In this document: positions 48,605 through 57,456 of the stretch, one piece after another
Numbering within the stretch: position 1 is the first letter of the stretch
How the letters are laid out: every line of letters begins with the position of its first letter
Notes under the pieces: generated by a model
The model's database searches: none
Told to the model about the DNA's origin: nothing
Seen by the model: only the letters and a program-made list of their open reading frames with translations
Origin: Pollutimonas nitritireducens
Lineage (GTDB): Bacteria > Pseudomonadota > Gammaproteobacteria > Burkholderiales > Burkholderiaceae_B
DNA length: 64,000 bases
Assembly (NCBI RefSeq): GCF_002849615.1
Contig: NZ_PDNV01000001.1
Location: 62,001-126,000, forward strand
Reading direction: 5' to 3'
Position numbers and translations under genes: made by a program

Positions 48605-49993
48605 ATGGCTGGCGATAAAACCGTCGAAACGACAGGACTCTTGGGCTGGATAGATAGGCGCTTCCCGCTTAGCTCCCTGTTCAAAGAGCATATGTCCGAA
48701 TACTATGCACCAAAGAATTTCAACTTTTGGTATTTCTTTGGGTCCCTGGCGCTGCTGGTGCTCGTCCTGCAAATCGTGACCGGTATTTTCCTGGTCATGA
48801 ATTACAAGCCCGACGCAAAGCTTGCCTTCGAGTCGGTCGAATACATCATGCGTGAAGTGCCGTGGGGATGGCTCATCCGCTATATGCATTCCACCGGTGC
48901 GTCCATGTTCTTCGTGGTGGTCTACCTCCACATGCTGCGCGGCCTGTTCTACGGCTCGTACCGCAAGCCGCGCGAACTGGTCTGGATCTTCGGCGTCGCC
49001 ATCTTCCTCTGCCTCATGGGTGAAGCCTTCTTTGGCTATCTGCTGCCTTGGGGCCAAATGTCCTACTGGGGCGCCCAGGTCATTGTGAACCTGTTCTCGG
49101 CCATCCCTTTCATCGGACCTGAATTGTCAGTATGGATCCGCGGCGACTACGTCGTCTCCGATGCAACGCTGAACCGCTTCTTTGCCTTCCACGTCATTGC
49201 CATCCCGCTGGTCATCATCGGCCTGGTCGTGGCGCACATCATCGCCTTGCATGAAGTGGGCTCGAACAACCCCGACGGCGTCGAAATCAAGCAAGGTCCC
49301 AAAGACCGCAATGGCCATCCCGTTGACGGCATTCCGTTCCATCCCTACTACTCTGTGCACGACATCATGGGTGTGGCCGGCTTCCTGATCATTTTCGCTG
49401 CCATCGTCTTCTTCGCGCCTGAAATGGGTGGGTACTTCCTCGAGTACAACAACTTCATTCCCGCCGATTCACTGAAGACGCCACCGCACATTGCACCGGT
49501 CTGGTACTTCACGCCGTTCTACTCCATGCTGCGCGCCACCACGGCCGACTTCACGTGGATACTCACTGCCGCCGCCGTACTCGGCGCCATCGCCACACTG
49601 GTGACAAGCAAGCAGAAAGGCATCTGGCGCCTGGCCATTCCGGTCATCCTGCTGGTGGTGGCCGTCCTGCTGCGCGTCATCGATGCCAAGTTCTGGGGCG
49701 TAGTCGCCATGGGCGGCGCGGTCGTGATCCTGTTTTTCCTGCCATGGCTCGACCATTCGCCGGTCAAATCGATACGCTACCGCCCTACCTGGCACAAGTA
49801 CTTCTATGCCATTTTCATTGTGAATTTCCTGGTGTTGGGCTATTTGGGCACGCAAGCGCCCAATCCGACCTTCAACTTGATGAGCCAGATCGGAACCGTA
49901 ATCTACCTGGGCTTTTTCTTCCTGATGCCCTTCTGGAGCCGGATCGGAACATTCAAGCCCGTGCCGGACCGCATTACTTTCCGCGCTCACTAA
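48605..49993 (+). CDS. petB: Ubiquinol-cytochrome c reductase cytochrome b subunit
   Basis: Membrane cytochrome of 462 residues with heme-ligand histidines in IRYMHSTGA, VYLHMLRG, FFAFHVIAIP and VAHIIALHEVG. The Qo-site motif reads PVWY instead of PEWY, a variant known in Beta- and Gammaproteobacteria. It forms the quinol oxidation core of the bc1 complex and lies between petA and petC. Confidence 0.95.
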   Translation: MAGDKTVETTGLLGWIDRRFPLSSLFKEHMSEYYAPKNFNFWYFFGSLALLVLVLQIVTGIFLVMNYKPDAKLAFESVEYIMREVPWGWLIRYMHSTGASMFFVVVYLHMLRGLFYGSYRKPRELVWIFGVAIFLCLMGEAFFGYLLPWGQMSYWGAQVIVNLFSAIPFIGPELSVWIRGDYVVSDATLNRFFAFHVIAIPLVIIGLVVAHIIALHEVGSNNPDGVEIKQGPKDRNGHPVDGIPFHPYYSVHDIMGVAGFLIIFAAIVFFAPEMGGYFLEYNNFIPADSLKTPPHIAPVWYFTPFYSMLRATTADFTWILTAAAVLGAIATLVTSKQKGIWRLAIPVILLVVAVLLRVIDAKFWGVVAMGGAVVILFFLPWLDHSPVKSIRYRPTWHKYFYAIFIVNFLVLGYLGTQAPNPTFNLMSQIGTVIYLGFFFLMPFWSRIGTFKPVPDRITFRAH

Positions 49994-50019
49994 GGCCACC
50001 AACACGTTACGGAATGATC

Positions 50020-50868
50020 ATGATCAAAAAGCTTATCGGGACCATTGCTTTATCACTGACCTGCGCGGTATCGTTTGCCGCCGGCGGTGGATACAAGCTG
50101 GATCAGGCCCCCAATCGCATCAACGACATGGCAGCGCTGCAAAACGGCGCCAAGCTGTTCGTCAACTATTGCATGGGCTGCCATAGCGCCAATTCCATGC
50201 GCTACAACAAACTCGCCGACATCGGCCTGACCGAAGAGCAGATCAAGAAAAATCTGCTTTTCACCACCGACAAGGTGGGCGACCTCATGCATATCGCCAT
50301 GACCCCTGCCGATGCGAAGAAGTGGTTTGGCGTTGCGCCACCCGACCTCTCCGTCATTGCCCGCGCAAAATCGGCAACCATGGGTCCATCTGGCGTTGAC
50401 TACGTGTACACATTCCTGCGCACGTTCTACCGTGACACCTCCAAGGTTACGGGCTGGAATAACCTGGTCTTCCCAAGTGTCGGCATGCCCAACGTACTAT
50501 GGCAACTGGAAGGGCCCCGTTCCCTAGAGCACGTCGTCGTCCACGAAGCCGAACGCGCGGATGGCACGAAGGCATGGGAACGCAGCACAGCCAGCTACGA
50601 TGCCCAGGGTTTCTCCGTCATCAAGACGGAAGAACTCAAGGACTACAATGGTTCGCCGGTGGACCGGGCTATACTGAAGCCAGCTAACGCCAGTGCATCC
50701 GCGGCATTCGACAATAATGTCGCTGATCTCAGCAACTTCCTTGGCTGGATGGCCGAGCCCATGCAGATGGAGCGCAGGAAGCTGGGCGCCTGGGTACTCT
50801 TGTTCCTGGCCCTGTTCATGGTGGTTGCCTGGCGCCTGAACGCTGCTTTTTGGAAAGACGTCAAATAA
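50020..50868 (+). CDS. petC: Ubiquinol-cytochrome c reductase cytochrome c1 subunit
   Basis: Heme c subunit of 282 residues. A signal peptide (MIKKLIGTIALSLTCAVSFA) is followed by the heme motif CMGCH near residue 50 and a C-terminal membrane anchor (LGAWVLLFLALFMVVAWRL). An in-frame ATG at 50014 is also possible; 50020 is better spaced from GGA. Last gene of petABC, with a terminator 53 bases downstream. Confidence 0.94.
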   Translation: MIKKLIGTIALSLTCAVSFAAGGGYKLDQAPNRINDMAALQNGAKLFVNYCMGCHSANSMRYNKLADIGLTEEQIKKNLLFTTDKVGDLMHIAMTPADAKKWFGVAPPDLSVIARAKSATMGPSGVDYVYTFLRTFYRDTSKVTGWNNLVFPSVGMPNVLWQLEGPRSLEHVVVHEAERADGTKAWERSTASYDAQGFSVIKTEELKDYNGSPVDRAILKPANASASAAFDNNVADLSNFLGWMAEPMQMERRKLGAWVLLFLALFMVVAWRLNAAFWKDVK

Positions 50869-50920
50869 GCAGTCCGCTTGCCACGGCGCGTACCGGCGCT
50901 GCGGCAAGGCTGCCGGTCAA

Positions 50921-50963
50921 GAAATAGGCGTAACGGAGATCGATACGCCTATTTCCCTTTTCT
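50921..50963 (+). terminator. Terminator after petABC
   Basis: A perfect 12-bp stem (GAAATAGGCGTA with TACGCCTATTTC) has an 11-base loop and is followed by CCTTTTCT. It lies between petC and sspA, marking the end of the bc1 operon. Confidence 0.7.
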
Positions 50964-51016
50964 GAGTCTCACCCCGGTGGACTCTTGTTCTTATTTCTAC
51001 GATTGGAATCCGCGAC

Positions 51017-51625
51017 ATGATGGTGCTCTATTCTGGAACGACTTGCCCGTTCTCCCAACGCTGCCGCTTTGTGCTGTTCGAAAAAGGCATGGATTTTGAA
51101 ATCCGCGACATCGACCTGTACAACAAGCCCGAAGACATTTCAGTCATGAATCCCTATGGCCAGGTTCCCATCCTGGTCGAACGCGATCTGATCCTGTACG
51201 AATCGAACATCATCAACGAGTACATTGACGAACGTTTCCCGCATCCGCAGCTGATGCCGGCCGACCCCGTCATGCGCGCGCGCACGCGCTTGTTCCTGTA
51301 CAACTTCGAGAAAGAACTGTTCGTGCATGTGTCGGTACTTGAAAACCGCAGTTCGACCGACACCAAGGCACAAGACATCGCTCGCCAGAATATTCGCGAC
51401 AGGCTTGCGCAATTGGCACCCATGCTGTTAAAAAACAAATACATGCTGGGCGAGGAATTCTCGATGCTGGATGTCGCCGTCGCCCCTCTGTTATGGCGCC
51501 TGGACCACTACGGTATCGAACTGCCCAAAAATGCAGCGCCCATCCAGAAATATGCCGAACGCATCTTTTCGCGTCCGGCCTACATTGAAGCGCTGACGCC
51601 GTCCGAAAAGGTCATGCGTCGCTGA
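51017..51625 (+). CDS. sspA: Stringent starvation protein A
   Basis: GST-fold protein of 202 residues that binds RNA polymerase and modulates stress and stationary-phase transcription. The thioredoxin-like half has LYSGTTCPFSQRCRFVLFEK and PYGQVPILVERDLILYESNI, and the helical half begins near RARTRLFLYNFEKE. It is followed 5 bases later by sspB. Confidence 0.93.
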   Translation: MMVLYSGTTCPFSQRCRFVLFEKGMDFEIRDIDLYNKPEDISVMNPYGQVPILVERDLILYESNIINEYIDERFPHPQLMPADPVMRARTRLFLYNFEKELFVHVSVLENRSSTDTKAQDIARQNIRDRLAQLAPMLLKNKYMLGEEFSMLDVAVAPLLWRLDHYGIELPKNAAPIQKYAERIFSRPAYIEALTPSEKVMRR

Positions 51626-51630
51626 CAGCC

Positions 51631-52095
51631 ATGCAAGAATCGTCAACCAAGCCCTACCTGATACGCGCGCTGCACGAGTGGTGTACCGACAACGGTTACA
51701 CGCCACATATTGTGGTCACGGTCGACGCCAATACGGTGGTGCCGCTCGCGCATATCCACGATGGCCAGATTACGCTCAATATCGGCAGCCTGGCCACCAA
51801 CCGCCTGACGCTCGGAAACGACTATATCGAGTTCCAGACCCGCTTTGGCGGGATCACGGAACAAATCTTCGTTCCGGTGGCGGCGGTATCGGCCATCTAC
51901 GCGCGCGAAACCGGCGCGGGCATGGGCTTCGAAGTTGCTGAGTCAACCCCCTATACCGGTACCGATACGGAAGGCCGACAGCGCCAGGGTCCCAAAGCCC
52001 TCAGCGAAGCTGCCACGGCATCCACCGCGGACGGGAAGGACGGCGTCGATGGCACCGACCCACCCAAGCCACCCCGTCTTACCATCGTCAAGTGA
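51631..52095 (+). CDS. sspB: ClpXP adaptor SspB
   Basis: Adaptor of 154 residues that brings SsrA-tagged proteins to ClpXP. The substrate-binding domain has YLIRALHEWCTDNGYTPHIV and ATNRLTLGNDYIEFQTRFGG. A flexible linker ends in PPRLTIVK, the ClpX-binding tail. It is in an operon with sspA and is followed by a strong hairpin. Confidence 0.93.
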   Translation: MQESSTKPYLIRALHEWCTDNGYTPHIVVTVDANTVVPLAHIHDGQITLNIGSLATNRLTLGNDYIEFQTRFGGITEQIFVPVAAVSAIYARETGAGMGFEVAESTPYTGTDTEGRQRQGPKALSEAATASTADGKDGVDGTDPPKPPRLTIVK

Positions 52096-52103
52096 ATGAA
52101 ATA

Positions 52104-52136
52104 CACCCCGAAGGTCGAATGTCGACCTTCGGGGTG
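52104..52136. terminator. Perfect 33-base palindromic hairpin after sspB
   Basis: The arms CACCCCGAAGGTCGA and TCGACCTTCGGGGTG pair over 15 bp without mismatch around a 3-base loop. It starts 8 bases after the sspB stop. There is no T-tract on either side, so it may stabilise the mRNA end or need another factor rather than act as a classical intrinsic terminator. Confidence 0.55.
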
Positions 52137-52209
52137 CAGTCTGCGCCCTGATCCGTTTTACTTGTCCGTCTTTCGCCGCCGCCCACGGGCGGCAACCATG
52201 AACGGACAG

Positions 52210-52971
52210 TTACCGGAAACGGGCTGCCAGTTTTTCCGTCTCGCGCGCAAGTATGGCCAGATCCATGCCCACCGCCGTGAACAGACTACCCAGCTCCATA
52301 TAGCGGCGCGCCTGGCCTTCATCGAAAGTCAGTATGCCTGGAGCTTTGCCGCAAGCGCGTATGCGTCGTATGGCGTCTTCGATGGCGCTCTGGACCTCAG
52401 GGTGCTTGGCGTTACCCAGATGGCCCAGGCTGGCCGATAAATCGGCCGGACCGATGAATACGCCGTCCACGCCGTCCACCGATGCAATCTTCTCGAGGTT
52501 ATCGAGGCCTTCCTGCGTTTCGACCTGGACCAGCAGGCACAACTCCTGTTCGCAGGTATGTGCATAGTCGGCCTGTCGGCCGAAGGCGCTGGCCCGCATC
52601 GTCCCGCCCACCCCGCGCATGCCCCTGGGCGGATAGCGCATGCCCGCAACGGCCTGTGCGGCCTCTTCTTCGTTCTGGACGTAGGGAATGAGCAGGGTCT
52701 GCGCACCGATATCGAGGTAGCGCTTTTGTTGCACCGGGTCATTCCAGCTGGGCCGCACGACCGGCGACACCGGAAACGGCGCCGCCGCCTGCAACTGTCC
52801 AAGTACCGATCCCACGTCGTTCGGGGAATGTTCCGTGTCGAACACCAGCCAATCAAAGCCGGAGCGCGCGACCACCTCCGCACTGTAGGCATTGGCAAGG
52901 GACACCCATAAGCCCAGTTGATGCTGGCCGGCGGCCAAAGCGCGCTTGAAATGATTGATAGGTATTTGCAT
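52210..52971 (-). CDS. HpcH/HpaI-family aldolase (4-hydroxy-2-oxoheptanedioate aldolase-like)
   Basis: Class II pyruvate aldolase of 253 residues. It strongly resembles Hpa[30 protein letters not shown] with the catalytic histidine at residue 48, [11 protein letters not shown] with the substrate arginine, VQVETQEGL with the metal glutamate and [14 protein letters not shown] with the metal aspartate. It cleaves 2-oxo-4-hydroxy diacids to pyruvate and an aldehyde. It stands alone on the minus strand between sspB and tRNA-Thr. Confidence 0.88.
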   Translation of the reverse strand: MQIPINHFKRALAAGQHQLGLWVSLANAYSAEVVARSGFDWLVFDTEHSPNDVGSVLGQLQAAAPFPVSPVVRPSWNDPVQQKRYLDIGAQTLLIPYVQNEEEAAQAVAGMRYPPRGMRGVGGTMRASAFGRQADYAHTCEQELCLLVQVETQEGLDNLEKIASVDGVDGVFIGPADLSASLGHLGNAKHPEVQSAIEDAIRRIRACGKAPGILTFDEGQARRYMELGSLFTAVGMDLAILARETEKLAARFR

Positions 52972-53047
52972 GGACTACGCCTTATTTGAAATCAAGAAAA
53001 TGAAGAAGAAAAACAATAACGCGAAAATCTAGTAGAATGACGCCTTC

Positions 53048-53123
53048 GCCGGTTTAGCTCAGTTGGTAGAGCAGCGCACTTGTAATGCGAAGGTCGAGGG
53101 TTCAACTCCTTTAACCGGCACCA
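53048..53123 (+). tRNA. tRNA-Thr (anticodon TGT)
   Basis: A 76-base tRNA with encoded CCA. The acceptor stem GCCGGTT pairs with AACCGGC, the D-arm is GCTCAGTTGGTAGAGC, the anticodon TGT is at 53081-53083 and the T-arm carries GGGTTCAACTCC. A TAGAAT hexamer (53033-53038) lies at the expected -10 distance, but no clear -35 was seen. Confidence 0.97.
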
Positions 53124-53136
53124 GTATAGTCAACAG

Positions 53137-53173
53137 AAGGCCAATCCTCCGGGATTGGCCTTTTGCTTTTTTG
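53137..53173 (+). terminator. Intrinsic terminator after tRNA-Thr
   Basis: A perfect 11-bp stem (AAGGCCAATCC with GGATTGGCCTT) closes a UCCG tetraloop, a member of the very stable cUNCGg class. It is followed by TTGCTTTTTT. It starts 13 bases after the tRNA CCA end. Confidence 0.88.
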
Positions 53174-53209
53174 CGATGGCGCCGCACGCTATTGGCTATA
53201 TCGAGCAAC

Positions 53210-53222
53210 AACTTATCAGACA
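53210..53222. promoter_or_regulatory. Operator-like box identical to one arm of the 17621-17654 repeat
   Basis: The 13 bases AACTTATCAGACA are identical to 17640-17652 next to the GntR gene of the other accessory operon. The box lies 136 bases before the SDR start at 53358. Regulation of this SDR by a FadR-type regulator is inferred only from this match. Confidence 0.4.
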
Positions 53223-53357
53223 TGTCACTTGGAAACCCTACGCATGGAAAAATTAAAGTCCATGCTTAAGGCGACCTCTTGCCGATGAGGCGATAATATT
53301 CTTTTGCAAACAACGGAATGGAGCATTCAGGTATTGTCCCTGGGTGATATAAAAAGC

Positions 53358-54095
53358 ATGATCTCTTTCGCTGGAAATACAGTGCTCATTACCGGTGCGG
53401 CTGGCGGCATCGGCCGGGCGGTAGCAACCAGAATGAATGGTCTGGGCGCGAATGTGGCGCTTTGCGATATCAACCTCGACGCCCTTGAAGCCATACAAAA
53501 CGAACTGGATTCCAGCGGAGCAACAGTAAGCATCCATTGCACCGATGTTTCCGACGAAGCATCGTGCGCAACAACCGTAAACGACGTCGCAGCGCGTTAC
53601 GGAAGCATCAACCATCTTGTGCATTCCGCTGGCATTTATCCCGAGAAAATGGTCGCAGACATGACACAGGTCGAGTGGCGCCGCCTGATGGGCATCAACC
53701 TGGATGGCACTTTCTACATGTGCCGCGCCGTTATTCCGCACTTGGCCGAGAATAGCTCCATCGTCAACTTGGCCTCTATGGCTGGCCATCGTGGCAGCCA
53801 TTCCCACGCGCACTATTCGGCTTCGAAAGGCGCAGTGACCAGCTTAAGCAAAAGTCTCGCACTCGAACTCGCACCCAAGACACGCGTCAATATCGTGTCT
53901 CCCGGCATTATCGACACGCCCATGGCGTCCGCTCTGTTGCAGCAGAAAGGCCAGGCCCTGCTTGACAGCACGCCGCTCAAGCGTTTTGGAACCGCCGATG
54001 AAGTCGCTGGCGCCATCCTATTCCTGTGTTCAGATTTGGCCAGCTTTGTGAATGGCGAAACCTTGCATGTGAATGGTGGCCTGTATATCGTCTGA
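53358..54095 (+). CDS. SDR-family oxidoreductase
   Basis: Short-chain dehydrogenase of 245 residues with cofactor motif TGAAGGIG near residue 12, HSAG in place of NNAG, serine in VNLASMAGH and YxxxK in HYSASKGA. The aspartate in ALCDINLDA suggests NAD(H). The ATG at 53358 begins the fold directly; the in-frame reading from 53304 adds unrelated residues. It converges on the GMC dehydrogenase gene (23 bases). Substrate unknown; it lies in a catabolic neighbourhood. Confidence 0.88.
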   Translation: MISFAGNTVLITGAAGGIGRAVATRMNGLGANVALCDINLDALEAIQNELDSSGATVSIHCTDVSDEASCATTVNDVAARYGSINHLVHSAGIYPEKMVADMTQVEWRRLMGINLDGTFYMCRAVIPHLAENSSIVNLASMAGHRGSHSHAHYSASKGAVTSLSKSLALELAPKTRVNIVSPGIIDTPMASALLQQKGQALLDSTPLKRFGTADEVAGAILFLCSDLASFVNGETLHVNGGLYIV

Positions 54096-54117
54096 CCAGG
54101 AAGGACGAACAAGCCAT

Positions 54118-55713
54118 TCAGGCCTTTGCGTCTTGCAGGATCATATCGGCACCCTTCTCGGCCACCATCATGACGGCGCCCTGTGTGTTGCCTGAAACCA
54201 TCAAGGGCATGACGGAGGCGTCGATAACGCGCAGCCCTTCGATGCCACTGACCCGCAAGCGCGGATCTGTTACGGCCTGGGGGTCAACGCCCATACGGCA
54301 AGTCCCTATCGGGTGATAGATGGTTTGACCCGTGCTGCGCGCAAAGTCCAGCCATTCGTCGAACGTGTTGACGTCTTCGCCGGGATTCATTTCGTGAGAT
54401 ACATAGTCCTGCATCGCGGGCTGCTTGACGATGCGGCGCGCGATCTGCATGCCTTTGATGAGCGCCTCGCGGTCCGTTGGCGCGTCAAGAAAATTGGGCC
54501 GGATGGCCGGGCATTCGAAAGGACTTGAGGACTTGATATGTATGGTCCCACGCGATTCTGGACGGAGCTGTGCAACACCTATCGTCATGCCAGGCTCTTT
54601 ATCGAGCACCCGATTCGCTGCATTCGCATAGCTGGCGTGGACGAAGAAATATTGCACGTCGGGTGTGGCAAGCTCTGGCGACGTCTTGATGAATCCGTGC
54701 ACCAGCCCCGTGCCCAGGGTCAATATGCCTTTGCGCTGCAGGTAGTATCGGGCAACATGGCCTGCGAGCGAAACCCCACGAGACATCTCGTTTAACGTTA
54801 CCGTGTTCTTGACCCGCCAATTCATACGCGTGGCGAAATGCTCGATATAGTTTTCGCCCACGCCCTTCAAGGCATGGACCACCGGAATGCCGTGGGCCTG
54901 GATCACTTCCGGATTGCCCACACCCGACAGCTCGAGCAACTGCGGCGACTGAATGGCACCAAGGCATACCAAAGTTTCACGGTTTGCCTTTACGATGACT
55001 TCGCGCCCGTCTTTACGGTAAACCACGCCCGTGCACCGCTTATGTTCGATGAGCAGGCGGACCACGTGCGCGTTCGACTCGATCTTGAGGTTCTTGCGGT
55101 TCCGGACGGGATTCAGATAGCCATCGGCGATGCTCCAGCGCCTGCCCTTATGCTGCAGAACCTGATAATAACCAAAGCCTTCCTGATCTTGATCGTTGTA
55201 ATCGTCGTTATACGGGTGACCGTCTTGCGCGGCGGCTTTCAGGAATGCCTCGGCTATCGGGAAACGCTCGGCCACCTGTTCCAGATACATCGGACCGTTC
55301 TTGCCGCGCCGCGCATTACCACCCGCGTAGTTTTCCAGCTTGTGGAAATAGGGCTCGACGTCGCGGAATGCCCATCCATGCGCCCCAGCCGCTTCCCAGG
55401 CGTTGTAGTCCTGCTCTTGGCCGCGAACATAAATCATCCCGTTGATAAGCGAGGAACCGCCAAGGCCCTTACCCCTGGGCACAGCAATGCGGCGACCCTT
55501 CACATTGTCTTCGGGTTCGGTCTGAAAGCCCCAGTTGAACCGGGGGTCTGTCATCAGCTTGCTGAAGCCGGCCGGGATGGCTACCCACATAGACGATGCA
55601 TCCCGTCCCGCCTCAAGCATCAGGACGCGGTATTGCCCTCCTTCGGTCAGTCGGTTAGCAAGAATGCAACCGGCTGTGCCACCACCGGCGATGATGTAAT
55701 CGTAGTCGGCCAT
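54118..55713 (-). CDS. GMC-family FAD-dependent alcohol dehydrogenase (choline dehydrogenase-like)
   Basis: Flavoprotein of 531 residues oxidising a primary or secondary alcohol. The FAD motif is IIAGGGTAGCILANRL at the N-terminus, and GMC signatures are PRGKGLGGSSLINGM and GAIQSPQLLELSGVG. The catalytic pair is His467 (TIYHPIGTCRMG) and Asn509 (VSGNTQGAV), as in choline oxidase-type enzymes. The substrate is open: choline, aliphatic or polymeric alcohols are all possible. It follows the shikimate-dehydrogenase-like gene by 3 bases, so the two form one transcript. Confidence 0.88.
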   Translation of the reverse strand: MADYDYIIAGGGTAGCILANRLTEGGQYRVLMLEAGRDASSMWVAIPAGFSKLMTDPRFNWGFQTEPEDNVKGRRIAVPRGKGLGGSSLINGMIYVRGQEQDYNAWEAAGAHGWAFRDVEPYFHKLENYAGGNARRGKNGPMYLEQVAERFPIAEAFLKAAAQDGHPYNDDYNDQDQEGFGYYQVLQHKGRRWSIADGYLNPVRNRKNLKIESNAHVVRLLIEHKRCTGVVYRKDGREVIVKANRETLVCLGAIQSPQLLELSGVGNPEVIQAHGIPVVHALKGVGENYIEHFATRMNWRVKNTVTLNEMSRGVSLAGHVARYYLQRKGILTLGTGLVHGFIKTSPELATPDVQYFFVHASYANAANRVLDKEPGMTIGVAQLRPESRGTIHIKSSSPFECPAIRPNFLDAPTDREALIKGMQIARRIVKQPAMQDYVSHEMNPGEDVNTFDEWLDFARSTGQTIYHPIGTCRMGVDPQAVTDPRLRVSGIEGLRVIDASVMPLMVSGNTQGAVMMVAEKGADMILQDAKA

Positions 55714-55716
55714 GAT

Positions 55717-56520
55717 TCAGCCCGCCGCCGTGACGCCAAGAAATTCCGCCATCAATTCGATCTGGCATGCCAGCATGGGTGCCCCGTAATGCACCGCGCA
55801 GCCACGTTCACGGGCGGCCTGCAACATTGCGGTTTCTACCGGCTGCATGATCACTTCACAGACTACCTGGCCTGTGCGGAGCTTGGACGCGTCCAGAGGC
55901 AGGGCATCGCCTTCCTTCAGGCCCAAAGACGTCGCATTGATGACAATATCGTGACCTGATGGGTCGGACGTACCGATGTTGATGCAGGCTTGCGGGTAAA
56001 GATCCAGAACACGGCTTTTTAGGTCTTCGGCCTTGGCGACGGTACGGTTGGCAATAGTCAGGCAGCTAACACCATACCGAAGCAGGGCGAACGCTATGGC
56101 GTTGGCGGCGCCGCCGGCACCCACCATATAGGCCGTCTTGCCTTTTACTTCGTGTCCACAGGACCGCAATCCGCGCACGAAACCTTCGCCGTCCAGCATA
56201 TGAGCAGTAAGCCGCCCGTCAGGTTCCCGGCGCACAACATTGGCCGCTCCGATCTTGCGGGTCAAATCGGAGGCGTCGTCGCATAAAGCCAAAATGGCGG
56301 TTTTATGCGGAACCGTAACGATAATGCCACCCAGATTCTCGAGCCGCTTCAAGCCATTGAGCACAGGCGCCAAATTGTCGGACCGCGCATGAAATGGCAC
56401 GAGCACCCCGTCGTAGCCAGCTCGGGCAAAATATTCGTTCATGCGTTGCGGCGTCTTTACGTGATGGATAGGATCGGCCAGGATTCCGAACAGCTTGGTT
56501 TCACCGGTGATTTCTTTCAT
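55717..56520 (-). CDS. Shikimate dehydrogenase-like oxidoreductase with altered substrate site
   Basis: AroE-fold protein of 267 residues. The catalytic lysine (VTVPHKTA) and aspartate (LDGEGF) and the substrate asparagine (GAANV) are conserved, and a nucleotide site GAGGAANAIAFAL is present. The N-terminal SxS that holds the shikimate carboxylate is replaced: the segment reads DPIHHVKTPQRMN. It is therefore probably not the biosynthetic AroE and may act on quinate or another cyclic or acyclic polyol acid. The ATG at 56520 has GGAG 7 bases upstream. It is divergent from the GntR gene. Confidence 0.82.
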   Translation of the reverse strand: MKEITGETKLFGILADPIHHVKTPQRMNEYFARAGYDGVLVPFHARSDNLAPVLNGLKRLENLGGIIVTVPHKTAILALCDDASDLTRKIGAANVVRREPDGRLTAHMLDGEGFVRGLRSCGHEVKGKTAYMVGAGGAANAIAFALLRYGVSCLTIANRTVAKAEDLKSRVLDLYPQACINIGTSDPSGHDIVINATSLGLKEGDALPLDASKLRTGQVVCEVIMQPVETAMLQAARERGCAVHYGAPMLACQIELMAEFLGVTAAG

Positions 56521-56584
56521 GACTGGGCTCCTCATGTTCTTATACAATTCCTGCCGATTACTATACCCAGCACGCTCGCCAGCG

Positions 56585-56611
56585 TTGGTACAATAATATA
56601 TGATATATAAT
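56585..56611 (+). promoter_or_regulatory. Putative promoter of the GntR gene, overlapping its operator
   Basis: TTGGTA (56585-56590) and TATAAT (56606-56611) are separated by 15 bases, shorter than optimal. The operator-like palindrome lies in the spacer and -10 region, which would allow repression by steric block. The distance to the ATG at 56656 is about 40 bases. Confidence 0.4.
56595..56608. promoter_or_regulatory. GntR operator candidate, site 1
   Basis: The sequence AATATATGATATAT contains the odd palindrome ATATAT-G-ATATAT. It lies between the divergent AroE-like and GntR genes. The same 14 bases occur inverted at 57473-57486, upstream of the importer operon. Confidence 0.6.
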
Positions 56612-56655
56612 ATACACCGCGAATTGCAAACGTACTACAGTTGGGTAGAGTTCTC

Positions 56656-57402
56656 ATGTCCAGCCTAAAGCCTGTAAAAAAAGAAAACCTTTCCGTCAAG
56701 GTTTACAAGCAAATACGCGAAGCGCTTATCAATGGGCAATACGAGCCGGGTGAACGCCTGATCATAGGCGAGCTCGCCAGCGAAATGGGCGTTTCCATCA
56801 CGCCTGTGCGTGAAGCAATCTTTCGCCTTATCAGCGAGCAAGGCCTGGAAATTCAGGCGGCCACTGCCATCTATGTGCCGTTTCTCGATTCCGAGCGCTT
56901 GTCTGAAATTCAGCAGATACGTTTTCATCTGGAAGGCATGGGAGCCGCCGAAGCGGCGCGCAAGATCACCCCCAAAGAGCTCGACGACCTCAGCGCTCTT
57001 CAGAAAGAGTTCATCAGCCTCACATCTTCAAATCCCAAACGGGCCAGCTATCTGAATCGGAAATTCCATTTCGCGATTCTGGAGGCCAGCCGGATGCCCA
57101 TGCTCATCAGTACAGTGGAATCGTTCTGGGTCATTACCGGACCTATCCTCAAGGTATTCCACGTCAAGACATCCGGACTGGACTACTCCGGCGGCCAACA
57201 CCGGCACGAAGCCGTACTTGATGCGCTCAAGGCACGTGACCCCGACGCGGCGACCAAGGCCATTCAGGCCGATCTCGCCTGGGGCGGCAAGATCATGATC
57301 GACTGGCTCGCCGAACGTGAAAAAGAACAGACGTTAAACCAGTCATCCAAGTCAGCGATTCAAAAAAGGTCCTGCGCTTCCAAGCCATTTACCGATCGCT
57401 AG
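56656..57402 (+). CDS. GntR-family transcriptional regulator (FCD type)
   Basis: Regulator of 248 residues. The winged helix is GEYEPGERL-like in form, reading YEPGERLIIGELASEMGVSI followed by TPVREAIFRLISEQGLE (about residues 30-75). A helical FCD domain with RKFHFAILEAS and GGQHRHEAVLDAL provides the ligand site. The ATG at 56656 is chosen over a TTG 15 bases upstream. It is divergent from the AroE-like/GMC genes and co-directional with the importer operon. Two copies of one palindrome flank it. Confidence 0.9.
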   Translation: MSSLKPVKKENLSVKVYKQIREALINGQYEPGERLIIGELASEMGVSITPVREAIFRLISEQGLEIQAATAIYVPFLDSERLSEIQQIRFHLEGMGAAEAARKITPKELDDLSALQKEFISLTSSNPKRASYLNRKFHFAILEASRMPMLISTVESFWVITGPILKVFHVKTSGLDYSGGQHRHEAVLDALKARDPDAATKAIQADLAWGGKIMIDWLAEREKEQTLNQSSKSAIQKRSCASKPFTDR

Positions 57403-57456
57403 GGAAATCCCCGATTCGCTACCCAGCAGTGCTAACTAGAATGATCGGGGAGGCGG

